A stretch of DNA of 64,000 nt, taken from assembly GCF_002099195.1 (NCBI RefSeq), contig NZ_NBYX01000001.1, positions 349,828-413,827 on the forward strand. The letters run 5' to 3'. Position numbers and translations under genes: made by a program. Under the pieces are notes generated by a model. That model searched no databases and was not told the origin of the DNA. It saw only the letters and a list, made by a program, of their open reading frames with translations. Each line of letters begins with the position of its first letter. Within the stretch, counting starts at the first letter, position 1. Shown here in pieces: positions 16,883 to 25,963 of this stretch. Origin of the DNA: Burkholderia puraquae (GTDB lineage: Bacteria; Pseudomonadota; Gammaproteobacteria; Burkholderiales; Burkholderiaceae).

Positions 16883-17827
16883 TCAGCCCTGGCAATTGCC
16901 CCGCGCTTCGTTGCCGACCCGAACCGGCGCGGCTTTTCCGCTGCGCCGGCTGCGCGTCGCGAGCCAGCACAGGATCGACCCGCCGCATACCATCGATGCA
17001 CCTTGCCAGAACTCGATCGACAGCGGCGCACGCAGCAGCGTCGCGGCAAGCAGGGCGGCGAGCACCGGGGTGAAGTACGACGCGCCGACGATGACCGTCA
17101 CGTTGCCGTGCATGATGCCGGTGTTCCAGGCCGCATAGCCGAACCCCAGCGCCGATGCCGCCAGCACGATGTAGATGACCGCATGCAGGCTGAACGTCAT
17201 GCCGCTGCCGCCTTCGATCGCGAACTTGATCCAGAGTGCCAGGGCCACCAGCATGAAGAACGGCGTGACGCCGTTCTTGCCGTCGGCGATGCGCGCCGTC
17301 ACCGTGCAATAGCCGGCCCAGATCAGCGCGCCGAAGAACGCGAGGCCGTAGCTCAGCGGATTGTCCGCGACGTTGTGCAGCATGCCGGCCGGATCGAGGC
17401 CCCGGTCGCCGCCGAGCACCCGGCAGATCCCGAGCATCGACAGCAGGACGCCGGGCACCACCAGCAGGTTGGCGCGCTGCTTGTTGAACACGATCGCCGC
17501 GACCAGCGTGAAGCTCGGCCACAGATAGTTGACCATCGCGACTTCGATCGCCTGTTGGCCGTTGCTTGCATAGCCGATCGACAGCGACAGGCACAGCTCG
17601 TACGCGACGAACAGCAGCCCGCCCCAGAGCAGGTAGTTTTTCGGAAACCGGCTCAGATCGGGGAAGCCGATCGTAAACAGCAGAAGCACGGATGCCACCG
17701 TATAGATCATCGCGGCGCCGCCGGTTGCGCCGAGGCTTTCGCTGACTCCGCGAACGAGGGCGACCACGGAGGCCCACAACAACACCGCGCCGAGCCCGGC
17801 GAGCGTTGCCTTGTTCTTGTGCTTCAT
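16883..17827 (-). CDS. yddG: YddG-like DMT-family exporter (aromatic amino acids)
   Basis: 314 aa with ten predicted helices (EamA repeats). It follows E. coli YddG closely: KATLAGLGAVLLW, LVRGVSESLG, YLLWGGLLFVAYE, QQAIEVAMVNYLWPSFTL, AAWNTGIMHGNVTV, SYFTPVL and SFWQGA-type FWQGASMVCGGSILCWLATR. YddG exports aromatic amino acids and dipeptide-like drugs such as paraquat. Start at MKHKNKATL matches the E. coli protein; MLKLAGRM seven codons upstream is an alternative (17848). Converges with the LysE gene. Confidence 0.88.
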   Translation of the reverse strand: MKHKNKATLAGLGAVLLWASVVALVRGVSESLGATGGAAMIYTVASVLLLFTIGFPDLSRFPKNYLLWGGLLFVAYELCLSLSIGYASNGQQAIEVAMVNYLWPSFTLVAAIVFNKQRANLLVVPGVLLSMLGICRVLGGDRGLDPAGMLHNVADNPLSYGLAFFGALIWAGYCTVTARIADGKNGVTPFFMLVALALWIKFAIEGGSGMTFSLHAVIYIVLAASALGFGYAAWNTGIMHGNVTVIVGASYFTPVLAALLAATLLRAPLSIEFWQGASMVCGGSILCWLATRSRRSGKAAPVRVGNEARGNCQG

Positions 17828-18030
17828 GCGTCCTGCCAGTTTCAACATTCAAATTCGATTTCAGATGATTCGGTTCCGTCCGCACGAGCCGCGCTCGCGA
17901 TCCCCATGCGATACGGCCATTGCCGACGGAAACGCGTAGTTTATCGGAGCGAGGGCGGGCACCGGTGTTGGCGGCGATCGGCCCGGCGCTTGCGGCCGAT
18001 CAGGGAGAGCGGGTGTCACGTGGCAGCCGG

Positions 18031-18318
18031 TCATGCGTCGACGATGCGCCATGCCGCGCCGATTGCCGACAATGCGCGCCCGATCGAGTCGAGCATCGCG
18101 TCCCGCGTGGGTCCGAGCGTCGTGACAACGAAGAAACCGTCTTCGTCGGTCGACAGGCCGATCAGTGGCCAGCCGCCGGCGTCGCCACGGACTTCAAGGT
18201 GCCGCATGACGGGATCGATATCGATGTCGTCATGCGCTTGCCGCAACGCATTCGCGATGGCATCGAATGCGTCGGCCGACGGGATCGTGTGGATACGGTA
18301 TTCGAAACTCATCTTCAT
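18031..18318 (-). CDS. Hypothetical protein (95 aa)
   Basis: MKMSFEYRIHTIPSADAFDA start, acidic and soluble, with RDAMLDSIGRALSAIG helix near the C-terminus. No signal peptide or membrane helix. No family recognised; resembles small Burkholderia cytosolic proteins of alpha/beta character. Lies 203 bases upstream of yddG on the same strand with intervening sequence that shows no gene. Confidence 0.55.
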   Translation of the reverse strand: MKMSFEYRIHTIPSADAFDAIANALRQAHDDIDIDPVMRHLEVRGDAGGWPLIGLSTDEDGFFVVTTLGPTRDAMLDSIGRALSAIGAAWRIVDA

Positions 18319-18450
18319 GGGCCGGCGTGCGAGGCGGGCAGTCTAACGCGTGTCATGGCGCAATGCCACGCGATGAGGGGGCAGGCGCCTGCGTGCCGTC
18401 GCGGTATGGTCACGCAGCCGTCGTCGCATGCATCGAATTCCGGAAGAGCT

Positions 18451-18666
18451 ATGAGAGGGCCGACGTTGAATCGCTCGATGCGCGTATTGTCGGCCGCTGC
18501 CTTCACCGTGCTTGCCGGCGTCGCGCGCGCCGACGCGCCCTACGTCAATGCACAAGGAGTCGCGCGCTGTACGCGGCTCGACGTGCGCACCCAGCAGAGC
18601 GTGGCGATGCCGCGCGCGACGTTCGACCGCTATTTCGCGAACCGCGGCATCCTGATTGCCCCGTAA
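18451..18666 (+). CDS. Small exported hypothetical protein (71 aa)
   Basis: N-terminal signal peptide (MRVLSAAAFTVLAGVARADA at residues 10-29, AxA cleavage), then about 42 mature residues with one cysteine (VARCTRLDVRTQQ). A GGAAGAG box sits 3-9 bases before the ATG. No family recognised. Its stop is followed by a strong hairpin shared with the convergent phosphatase gene. Confidence 0.55.
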   Translation: MRGPTLNRSMRVLSAAAFTVLAGVARADAPYVNAQGVARCTRLDVRTQQSVAMPRATFDRYFANRGILIAP

Positions 18667-18701
18667 CGTTGCGTATGCAACGAGTCGTGCGCGTGCAGCA
18701 T

Positions 18702-18727
18702 CAGGCGCCCGTCGCAACGGGCGCCTG
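18702..18727. terminator. Hairpin between convergent genes
   Basis: CAGGCGCCCGT-CGCA-ACGGGCGCCTG: perfect 11-bp stem with a 4-base loop, placed 36 bases after the small exported-protein gene and 6 bases from the end of the phosphatase gene. Confidence 0.7.
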
Positions 18728-18732
18728 CCCGA

Positions 18733-20418
18733 TCACCGGTCGTTCCGCTTCTTGCTCAGCTCGATCGTCTCGAACAGCGCGTAGTCGGCGGTCGGGTGCT
18801 GGTCGGCGCCCGGCGCGTGGTAATAGCGCATCGTGATCGTCGTGTGCCCGCCCGCCTCGCCCGGGTCGTGGTCGAACACCGCGATCCCGTAGCCGGTGCC
18901 CGTATCGCGGCGCGCGGACCAGATCGCATCCTCGAGCGCATCGGCCGGCTGGCGCACGAACGTATTGGGCGCCGTGCCCGGTACCGGCCGGTTCGGCTTC
19001 GTGAACACCTTCGCCCGCGCAAAGCCGGTCGCCGGGTTCTCGCCGTACACGTCGAGCGGCGCGCTGGTGCCGCCGCCGCCGAGGATCAGGTGGATCGTGC
19101 CGTGGCTCGTGTCGAACTTCGTGCGGTCCGGGTCGTTCGAGCCGACCGGGCGCGGCTGCAGCGTCTCCACGACTTCGCCGGTGGTCGCATCGACACCCGC
19201 GCGGTGATTGCAGCCGCGCACCGGGTAGCTGCGCTCGTAGTCGTGATCGTGGCCGCACAGCACGAGGTCGACGCCGTAACGGTCGAACAGCGGCAGCCAC
19301 GCTTCGCGGATGCCCTTGTCGGAACCGTTGCCCGTCTTTGACGAACTGAGCGCGTCCTGGTGCATCTGCACGACGATCCAGTCGATGTCGTCGTCATGCG
19401 CGGCATGACGCAGCGTGTGTTCGAGCCAGCGCGTCTGCTCGCCGTTGCTGTAGCCGCGCACGTAGAACGACGTGCCGGGCTCGATCGGCGGGCGGCCCGT
19501 GCTCGCGGCCGGCACGAGCGGCGCGGGGCCGCCGACGAACGCGGCGGCGTCCTGGTACACGACATCGTCGGCGTCGAGCGAGATGAACAGCACCGAGCTC
19601 ACGCGGAAGCTGTACCAGCGGCCCGGGAAGCGCGTGCCGTTCTCCGGCAGCGTATAGCGCGCGAGATACGAGTCGAGCCCCTGCGGGCCGTTGTTGAACT
19701 CGATCTCGTGATTGCCGGGGCACGGCATCCACGGACGATTGGCGGCTGACGTCTGGTTGTTGTTGCCGAAATCGCGCCACACCTCGGGCTGGTGCGCGGG
19801 GTTCAGGTTCGCGTAGCAGAGGTCGCCGTTCAGCAGGTGGAACAGCGGCTGGAACTGCTCGACGGCCTGCACCGCGAAGCGGCTCTGCGGCGACGACAGC
19901 ACCCACGCGCCGTTCGGCGTCGCGAGATCGCCATAGCTCGTGAAGCGGAACGGCGCGCGGCCCCGCGGCGCGGTCGAGAAATTCGCGGCGAACGGCTGCG
20001 CGGCATTGCTGTCGTTGTCGGCCGTGATCTCGTAGCGGTAGCGCGTGTTCGGCTTCAGCCCGTGCACGCGCGCGTGGTACGCGAACACGGTCTCGCCGTT
20101 CAGGCCGTCGGTGTACAGGCGCTGGACGCCGTGCACGGTGCGCGGCGGCTCGCCGTCGGCGACGATGCGCGCGCGCGGATTGACGGCCGACGCGAGCGAA
20201 GCCCACGAGATCACGACTTCCGACGCCGGGTCGTTGCCCCACGTCAGGTGGACCTGTTCGGGCGTGCCGTCCGGGTTCGGCGCGGCGGCCCTGGCTGCCG
20301 CGAGGCCGCCGGCGGCGGTGGCGAGGCCGGATACGCCGGCGAGTTTCAGGAAGCCGCGACGCGAGACGGACGCGGCCGGCTCGTTCGGCTGGATCGGGGA
20401 GTTGTCCTGGTTCGACAT
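18733..20418 (-). CDS. Tat-exported purple acid phosphatase-like metallophosphoesterase
   Basis: 561 aa. Twin-arginine signal SRRGFLKLAGVSGLATAAGG at about residues 19-38; a fibronectin-like N-terminal PAP domain (about 50-155); then the calcineurin-like fold with ordered metal motifs FTSYGDLA, LLNGDLCYAN, PCPGNHEIEF, IVVQMHQ and LCGHDHDYERSYP. These give the two-metal (Fe/Zn-type) site of purple acid phosphatases. Likely a periplasmic or secreted phosphatase for phosphate scavenging. Start MSNQDNSP chosen just upstream of the Tat motif. No pho box identified by eye. Confidence 0.88.
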   Translation of the reverse strand: MSNQDNSPIQPNEPAASVSRRGFLKLAGVSGLATAAGGLAAARAAAPNPDGTPEQVHLTWGNDPASEVVISWASLASAVNPRARIVADGEPPRTVHGVQRLYTDGLNGETVFAYHARVHGLKPNTRYRYEITADNDSNAAQPFAANFSTAPRGRAPFRFTSYGDLATPNGAWVLSSPQSRFAVQAVEQFQPLFHLLNGDLCYANLNPAHQPEVWRDFGNNNQTSAANRPWMPCPGNHEIEFNNGPQGLDSYLARYTLPENGTRFPGRWYSFRVSSVLFISLDADDVVYQDAAAFVGGPAPLVPAASTGRPPIEPGTSFYVRGYSNGEQTRWLEHTLRHAAHDDDIDWIVVQMHQDALSSSKTGNGSDKGIREAWLPLFDRYGVDLVLCGHDHDYERSYPVRGCNHRAGVDATTGEVVETLQPRPVGSNDPDRTKFDTSHGTIHLILGGGGTSAPLDVYGENPATGFARAKVFTKPNRPVPGTAPNTFVRQPADALEDAIWSARRDTGTGYGIAVFDHDPGEAGGHTTITMRYYHAPGADQHPTADYALFETIELSKKRNDR

Positions 20419-20741
20419 GGTCGGTGTTTTCGTGGGTGGAGACGCGAAATGCGGAACCGCCCGGCCGTGCGTGTGCGCGGCCGGGGCGTGGGCCGGAAAC
20501 GAGCGGGATCCCGGTGGCAAGCATTGTCGGAGGGCAGTTTTGCCGGGTTGTGACAGCACGGCGACCCCGCGCGAGCGTTGGCATATGCCCGGGCTTGCGC
20601 ATCGCGGCACCCGGACTGCGCGGACGCGCATCCGAGGCGGCTGAAATTTATTTGCCGGCATCGCGACGGATTCGGTTCTCCCGCGCCGTTTAACGCATGA
20701 ACGGCCGCCTCCGGTCGATACTTGCTACTTCGGAGTCTTTC
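20419..20741. promoter_or_regulatory. Divergent intergenic region (phosphatase / YXWXXGHW gene)
   Basis: 323 bases with no gene on either strand. It must hold both promoters; an AT-richer stretch GAAATTTATTTG lies at about 20644-20655. No clear palindrome or pho-box repeat was seen. Confidence 0.4.
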
Positions 20742-21041
20742 ATGAAGCTTTCCACTCCATTGCGGTTTGCCGCGGCATGCGTGGCCGCGCTGGCTGCGTC
20801 CGCCGCCTTTGCGCAGGCCGTCATCGTCGCGCCTTACGCGCCGCCGGCGCCTCGCGTCGAAGTGATGCCGGCGCCGCGCGCGGGCTACGTGTGGGACCAG
20901 GGCCACTGGCACTGGCGGCAGGGCCGCTACGTCTGGATTCCGGGCCACTGGCAAGTGGTTCGCGTCGGTTATCACTGGGTGCCCGGCCACTGGGCCGCGC
21001 GCGGCCCGGCCTGGCGCTGGGTTCCGGGCCACTGGGCCTGA
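20742..21041 (+). CDS. YXWXXGHW-repeat exported protein
   Basis: 99 aa. Signal peptide ends at AFAQA (about residue 25); the mature part is built of four tandem GHW repeats (YVWDQGHW, YVWIPGHW, YHWVPGHW, WRWVPGHW). Such aromatic/His repeat proteins are frequent in Burkholderia and related bacteria; function unknown, probably periplasmic or surface-attached, perhaps metal binding through the histidines. Start at MKLSTPLRF gives a normal signal peptide. First gene of a small run leading to the ECF sigma factor. Confidence 0.8.
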   Translation: MKLSTPLRFAAACVAALAASAAFAQAVIVAPYAPPAPRVEVMPAPRAGYVWDQGHWHWRQGRYVWIPGHWQVVRVGYHWVPGHWAARGPAWRWVPGHWA

Positions 21042-21111
21042 TGCGCACGCCGCCGCACGGCACGCGGTGCCGGCGCGGCGGCGCCTTTCCGCAACGTCAT
21101 GAGTCGCAGCC

Positions 21112-21225
21112 ATGCCTTTTCGAACCGTGGTGATACTGGCGGCCGCAGCCATCGTGCTGGCCGGCTGTGTCGTGGTGCCGGCGCGTCCGGTGTATTACCG
21201 GCCCGCGCCGGTCGTCGTATATTGA
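21112..21225 (+). CDS. Tiny lipoprotein (37 aa)
   Basis: MPFRTVVILAAAAIVLAGC with a clear lipobox (LAGC, Cys19) and a short mature peptide rich in Val, Pro and Tyr (VVVPARPVYYRPAPVVVY). Lies between the YXWXXGHW gene and the sigma factor gene, same strand. Resembles other very short Burkholderia lipoproteins; function unknown. Confidence 0.6.
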   Translation: MPFRTVVILAAAAIVLAGCVVVPARPVYYRPAPVVVY

Positions 21226-21303
21226 GCGCGCCGGCTGCCGGTCACGCGAACGCGAACGCGAGCGGGCAGCCGGCACCCTACCGAAACGATCGACACGATC
21301 GCC

Positions 21304-22068
21304 ATGCGGCCTGAAACGGATGCCGATGAAACGGACCTTGCCGAGGCCGTGCGCGATGCGTGCGGCAATCCCGAACCGCCGGTGCGGCGGGGCCGGGTAA
21401 TGGCGCGGCGCATGCAAGGAGAGCACGACGATGAGCTTCAGTCTGCCGGCGGGCGCATCAACGATCGCGCCGCGGCACAGACGCGCGATGCGCTGGAGCG
21501 CCCCGCGTTGAGCGAAGGCGATCCGGACGCGGCACTGGTCGCACGGGTCGGCGCGCGCGACGCGTCGGCCGTGCGCATGCTCGTCGCGCGCAAGCTGCCG
21601 CGGCTGCTCGCACTCGCGACACGCATGCTCGGCGACCGCACGGAAGCCGAGGACGTCGCACAGGAGACGTTCTTGCGGATCTGGAAACAGGCGCCGGGCT
21701 GGCGTGAAGGCGAGGCACGGTTCGACACGTGGCTGCATCGCGTCGTGCTGAACCTGTGCTACGACCGCTTGCGCGGCCGCCGCGAGGAACCGGTCGACGT
21801 GTTGCCCGACGTGCCCGATCCGCAACCGGAGCCGGCCACCCGTGCGGAGGCCCGCTCGCGCGACGCGCGCGTGCGGCAGGCGCTCGCGGCGTTGCCGGCG
21901 CGGCAGCGCGAAGCGCTCGTGCTCCAGTACTATCAGGAAATGTCGAACGTGGAAGCGGCCAACCTGATGGGCATTACCGTCGACGCGCTGGAAAGCCTGC
22001 TCGCGCGTGCGCGGCGAAACTTGCGCGCGCAACTGGCTGGCGACTCACCTAGCGAGGACATCCGATGA
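21304..22068 (+). CDS. ECF-type RNA polymerase sigma factor
   Basis: Up to 254 aa. Sigma region 2 is at about residues 85-150 (AEDVAQETFLRIWKQAPGW), region 4 at about 195-250 (ALAALPARQREALVLQYYQE, NVEAANLMGITVDALESLL). The first about 60 residues are atypical, so the true start may be a later ATG (21400 or 21412); no strong ribosome-binding site decides. Its stop overlaps the next start by 4 bases (ATGA), followed by a membrane protein and a periplasmic sensor, the usual ECF/anti-sigma arrangement. Confidence 0.85.
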   Translation: MRPETDADETDLAEAVRDACGNPEPPVRRGRVMARRMQGEHDDELQSAGGRINDRAAAQTRDALERPALSEGDPDAALVARVGARDASAVRMLVARKLPRLLALATRMLGDRTEAEDVAQETFLRIWKQAPGWREGEARFDTWLHRVVLNLCYDRLRGRREEPVDVLPDVPDPQPEPATRAEARSRDARVRQALAALPARQREALVLQYYQEMSNVEAANLMGITVDALESLLARARRNLRAQLAGDSPSEDIR

Positions 22069-22481
22069 CACCCGAACGATTTCGTACCATCGTCGCCGCG
22101 TACGGCTCGGATGCGCGGCGCTGGCCGGACGGCGAGCGCGCGGCCGCCGAGGCATGGGCGCGTGCGCATCCGGGCGATGCATTGGCAGCGCTGGACGATG
22201 CCGCCGAACTCGATGCGTGGCTCGCCAACGATACGGTCGCACCGCCCGCACCGGCGCTCGTCGAGCGCATCGTCGCGACGGCGCCCGCACCGCGGCGTGC
22301 GCGGCGGCGGGGCGCCGTGTGGTGGTCGGGCGCGGCATTCGCGGGCGTGGGCCTGGCCGGCGCGCTCGCGGGCGCGGTGGCCGTGTCGATGCTGATGCTC
22401 GGCAGCGTGCCGCCTTCGCACGAGCCGGGCTATCTGACAACGACGTTCGGCGGACCGAGCGTGGACTGGAGTGATGAATGA
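22065..22481 (+). CDS. Membrane protein, probable anti-sigma factor
   Basis: 138 aa. The N-terminal about 80 residues are cytosolic (MTPERFRTIVAAYGSDARRW), with one membrane helix at about 88-112 (GAAFAGVGLAGALAGAVAV) and a short periplasmic tail. It overlaps the sigma gene by 4 bases at its start and the next gene by 4 bases at its end. Topology and position match small anti-sigma proteins such as CnrY, but sequence similarity to them cannot be claimed from inspection. Confidence 0.7.
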   Translation: MTPERFRTIVAAYGSDARRWPDGERAAAEAWARAHPGDALAALDDAAELDAWLANDTVAPPAPALVERIVATAPAPRRARRRGAVWWSGAAFAGVGLAGALAGAVAVSMLMLGSVPPSHEPGYLTTTFGGPSVDWSDE

Positions 22482-22981
22482 GTGAGCGTGGCTGGAAATT
22501 CATCCTCGTCGGTTCGGTCGTGCTGAACGTATTCATGCTCGGCGCGATCGGCGGCGGCGCGTATCAATGGTTCTCGACGCATCGTGACCTGCGGGCCGCG
22601 GGCGGACCTGCGTCGCACACCGCGTTGCGTTTCGCCGCGGACGAATTGCCGGACGCGCGACAGCAGGAATTCGTCGCGGCACTGAAGGCGGCGCGCAAGG
22701 ACGGCCGCGATTTCGTGCGGGAAGCGCGCGACGACCGGATCACCGTGCTGGATCTGCTCGCCGCGCCGCAATTCGATCGTGCGGCGATCGACGCCGCGCT
22801 TGACCGCACGCGCGCGGCCGATACCGCGCTGCGTGCGCAGGTCGAGCGCAGCGTCGTCGATTTCGCGGCGACGCTGACGCCGGACGAACGTGCGAAGTTC
22901 GTCGACGGGTTGCGGCGCAGCGGTAACTGGCGGCTGCCGCCGAAGTGGCAGAAGAAGCAGGGCGACACCGGGCGTCAGTAG
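22478..22981 (+). CDS. Periplasmic heavy-metal-sensor-like protein (CnrX/CpxP-like)
   Basis: 167 aa with an N-terminal membrane anchor (FILVGSVVLNVFMLGAIGGG) and a helical periplasmic domain (DELPDARQQEFVAALKAARK; LTPDERAKFVDGLRR) of the Metal_resist type. Such proteins sense metals or envelope stress and control a paired anti-sigma factor. Overlaps the preceding gene by 4 bases. Few histidines and no cysteines in the mature part, so the signal may not be a metal. Confidence 0.75.
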   Translation: MSERGWKFILVGSVVLNVFMLGAIGGGAYQWFSTHRDLRAAGGPASHTALRFAADELPDARQQEFVAALKAARKDGRDFVREARDDRITVLDLLAAPQFDRAAIDAALDRTRAADTALRAQVERSVVDFAATLTPDERAKFVDGLRRSGNWRLPPKWQKKQGDTGRQ

Positions 22982-23127
22982 GCAAACGCCGCGTGGGCGA
23001 CGCGCGGCAGCGTGGCTTTTCAGCGATGCGCAACGCATACGCTGAAGGCTGATCGATTACGCTTGCAGGCAGGCTTCAGCGAGGGATCGCAAGGGGCAAC
23101 CGCGACTGCGTTACGCGGCGGGCAGGT

Positions 23128-23985
23128 TCAACGTGCAAGCATCCACGCGGAGATCGCGTCGACCACGCCGTTCTCCAGGCCATTGAAGCCGTGATAGGCA
23201 AACGCTTCGCATGGATCGCCTCGCGACGTGCCACCCGACACGATCATCAGGTCGGCCTTCGGCGACTGGTCGAGCTTCTTCATCAGCGTATCCGTTTCGG
23301 ATACCGGACAATGCCTGCAGCCGTCTTTCTCGTGATGAACGACGAGTACCGGAATCCTGAGGCTGGCAAGGTTCATGTCCGTGACCGCGGTCCCCCCTCG
23401 ATCTTCGCGGAGGATGGTGGATGTCAGCACGATACCGTCGGGCCCGCCGCCACCGGCCAGCGCAATGGCGATTGCAGCGGCGGACTGGGTGCCGCGGCTC
23501 GTCCCGACCAGCCAGACCGGTACGTGCAGTTGCTCCCTCAACCACGCGATCACGGCACGTGCATCGTCGGCATGTTCCTTCGAGAGCCGAAAGCCGTTGA
23601 GATAGGGCGCGGATTGCCGGTCGCTCGGTGCGTCGACGACCGCGACGGCGATGCCGTCATTCACGAACTGCTGTCGGGTGCGGACGAGAAAGTTGCCGGC
23701 GCCCCATCCGAATTGTCCGGACGGGGCCAGTTGCAGCCCGCCGTGTCCGCCGGCATAAAGAATGGCCGCGACCTTCGGCGCATCCGGCGCGATGAAGAGA
23801 AACCGCTGAGTGACCCCGGGACGGGTCGGAATGTCGACGATCCTGGGCTGACGCTGCGCGTGAGCGGGATAGCCGTGCAGCGTCAACGCGACGGCAAGCA
23901 GCCACGCGGTTGTCCAGCGCGAAGGCGGGCGCATCGAACGGAAGAATCGAAATCGCGCGCGCAAGCTGACGGGAGGATGGGTCAT
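23128..23985 (-). CDS. Exported alpha/beta hydrolase-like protein
   Basis: 285 aa. Hydrophobic export signal WTTAWLLAVALTLHGYPAHA at about residues 24-43. The nucleophile elbow is VGTSRGTQSA (Ser in GTSRG), with a probable acid in VVHHEKDGC and the catalytic His in FAYHGFNGLE. Probably a periplasmic esterase or lipase-like hydrolase. MRPPSRWTT at 23934 is an equally good start and gives a shorter signal peptide. A cysteine pair (DGCRHC) may form a disulfide. Substrate unknown. Confidence 0.75.
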   Translation of the reverse strand: MTHPPVSLRARFRFFRSMRPPSRWTTAWLLAVALTLHGYPAHAQRQPRIVDIPTRPGVTQRFLFIAPDAPKVAAILYAGGHGGLQLAPSGQFGWGAGNFLVRTRQQFVNDGIAVAVVDAPSDRQSAPYLNGFRLSKEHADDARAVIAWLREQLHVPVWLVGTSRGTQSAAAIAIALAGGGGPDGIVLTSTILREDRGGTAVTDMNLASLRIPVLVVHHEKDGCRHCPVSETDTLMKKLDQSPKADLMIVSGGTSRGDPCEAFAYHGFNGLENGVVDAISAWMLAR

Positions 23986-24566
23986 CGTAGCGGTGGCCGG
24001 CGCATTCCACGGTGGCAGGCCGGAATGCGGCAGCTTCTCCTGGTCATGGTAGTGGCGCCACGTCGACGCGATGCGTGACGAGCGATGGCCGCCCGAACGG
24101 TCGTCTTCCTGCCGGCGCAGCGCTCAATGCGATTCGACGAACTGAACGATTTCGCCGTGGTCCCGCATGAGGTTGAGCGCGTCGCCCTTCAGGCGAACGT
24201 CGTTACACGAGTCTAGATCGCTTTCCGGGAAGGGCAAGGTCGTGGCGGCGTCGTTGCAGCAAGCAGGGATTCACCGATTCCGGGTTTCCGTCGGCGATCG
24301 TGCTCGATCCGGGCCGGTCAGGTTGGCGAAAGCCTTTCATCTGGATTTCGACGCATGCCCGGCCTCCGGCAACGCACGAGGCCGCGATACGGCGGCGGAG
24401 CGATCCTCCGATTCGCTGCATTCGCCGGTCGAATTCGCGATGGACGTTCAAACGACAACACGCAGGCATTCAAGGCCGCGCGAAACCCCCGAAATATTTG
24501 CCTTCCCGGCGACGGATTTTCCGCCGACCGACGTTAAACACGGGTACGCATCGCGAGAGCCCCGTC
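23986..24566. other. 581-base intergenic region with a possible gene remnant
   Basis: No complete gene recognised. On the minus strand, 24124-24247 reads as a C-terminal-looking peptide (RLKGDALNLMRDHGEIVQF, then VESH and stop) with no usable start, which could be the tail of a lost gene. The rest shows no repeat, RNA gene or clear promoter; the DUF1800 promoter should lie at its right end. Confidence 0.35.
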
Positions 24567-25961
24567 ATGGACCACCCGAACGACATCACACCGGCCGCCA
24601 TCGCACTGAACCGCTTCGGCCTCGGCGCGCGGGCCGACGAAGCGCCGCCTGCCGACCCGAAGGCGGCGCTCGTCGCGCAATTCGACCGTTACGACGCGCG
24701 GCCGGCCGCGTGGGCCGGCGAGCCCGACGCGGTGGCGCTCGCAACGCGCTTCGCGGACATACGCAACGCGATGACCGGCAACGATCCGGCAACGAAGCGC
24801 GCGACCGGGCAGTCGATCCGGCGTGACGGCAACGACACGTATCGCAGTGCCGTCGTCGCGCGGCTGAACAGTGCGCTGAACACGCCCGCGCCGTTCGTCG
24901 AGCGTCTCGTGCATTTCTGGGCGAACCATTTCGCCGTGTCGGTCGACAAGGGGCCGGTGGCCGCTTACGCAGGCGCGTTCGAACGCGACGCGATCCGTCC
25001 GCACGTGCTCGGCCGTTTCGAGGACATGCTGGTTGCCGTCGAGCAGCATCCCGCGATGCAGTTCTTCCTCGACCAGGCGCGCTCGGTCGGCCCCGACAGC
25101 CCGGCCGCGCTGCGTGCCGAAGCACGCAATCCGTCGGCCAGGCGCGGGCTCAACGAGAATCTCGCGCGCGAAATCATGGAACTGCACACGCTCGGCGTAC
25201 GCACGGGTTACACGCAGGCCGACGTGACGGAATTCGCGCGCGCGCTGACCGGCTGGAGCATCGCCGGCGGGCGCGGCCCGCAGCCCGGCGATGCGGCGCC
25301 CGGCGCGTTCGTGTTCCGCCCGAAACTGCACGAGCCCGGCGTGCGAACCGTGATGGGGCGCAGCTACGATCAGCCCGGCGAAGCGCAGGCGCGCGCGATC
25401 CTGCACGACCTCGCGCGTTCGGATGCGACCGGCCGGCATATCGCGTTCCAGCTTGCCCGTCATTTCGTCGCCGACAATCCGCCGCCCGCGCTGACCGACC
25501 GGCTGGCCCGCGCGTTCGACGCAAGCGGCGGCGATTTGCCGACCGTCTATCGCGCGCTCGTCGATGCGCCCGATGCGTGGTCGCCGGTCAACCGCAAGTT
25601 CAAGACGCCGTGGGAGTGGGCCGTGTCGTCGCTGCGCGGACTCGGCTGGCACGACACGGGGGACCTGAAGGCCGCGCCGCTGCTTGCGCAGCTCGGCCAG
25701 CCGGTGTGGCGGCCCGGCTCGCCGGCCGGTTACGACGACGTTGCCGCGAGCTGGGCCGCGCCCGACGCGCTCGTGCGCCGCGTCGAGCTTGCGCAGCGGC
25801 TGGCCGCGCGCACGGGCGACCGGCTCGACCCGCGCACGCTCGGCAACACGCTGCTCGCCGGCTCGTTGAGCGCACCGACGGCGACCGCGCTGTCGCGCGC
25901 CGAAAGCGCGACCACGTCGCTCGCGCTGCTGCTCATATCGCCCGATTTCCAACGGAGATGA
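24567..25961 (+). CDS. DUF1800 protein
   Basis: 464 aa. Starts MDHPNDITPAAIALNRFGLG, the characteristic DUF1800 N-terminus, and carries VHFWANHFAVSVDKG, LNENLAREIMELHTLGV and FKTPWEWAVSSLR, all conserved in the family. Function is unknown; these proteins are nearly always encoded with a DUF1501 partner, as here (stop TGA at 25959-25961, partner ATG 3 bases later). No obvious signal peptide in this copy. Confidence 0.9.
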   Translation: MDHPNDITPAAIALNRFGLGARADEAPPADPKAALVAQFDRYDARPAAWAGEPDAVALATRFADIRNAMTGNDPATKRATGQSIRRDGNDTYRSAVVARLNSALNTPAPFVERLVHFWANHFAVSVDKGPVAAYAGAFERDAIRPHVLGRFEDMLVAVEQHPAMQFFLDQARSVGPDSPAALRAEARNPSARRGLNENLAREIMELHTLGVRTGYTQADVTEFARALTGWSIAGGRGPQPGDAAPGAFVFRPKLHEPGVRTVMGRSYDQPGEAQARAILHDLARSDATGRHIAFQLARHFVADNPPPALTDRLARAFDASGGDLPTVYRALVDAPDAWSPVNRKFKTPWEWAVSSLRGLGWHDTGDLKAAPLLAQLGQPVWRPGSPAGYDDVAASWAAPDALVRRVELAQRLAARTGDRLDPRTLGNTLLAGSLSAPTATALSRAESATTSLALLLISPDFQRR

Positions 25962-25963
25962 CC

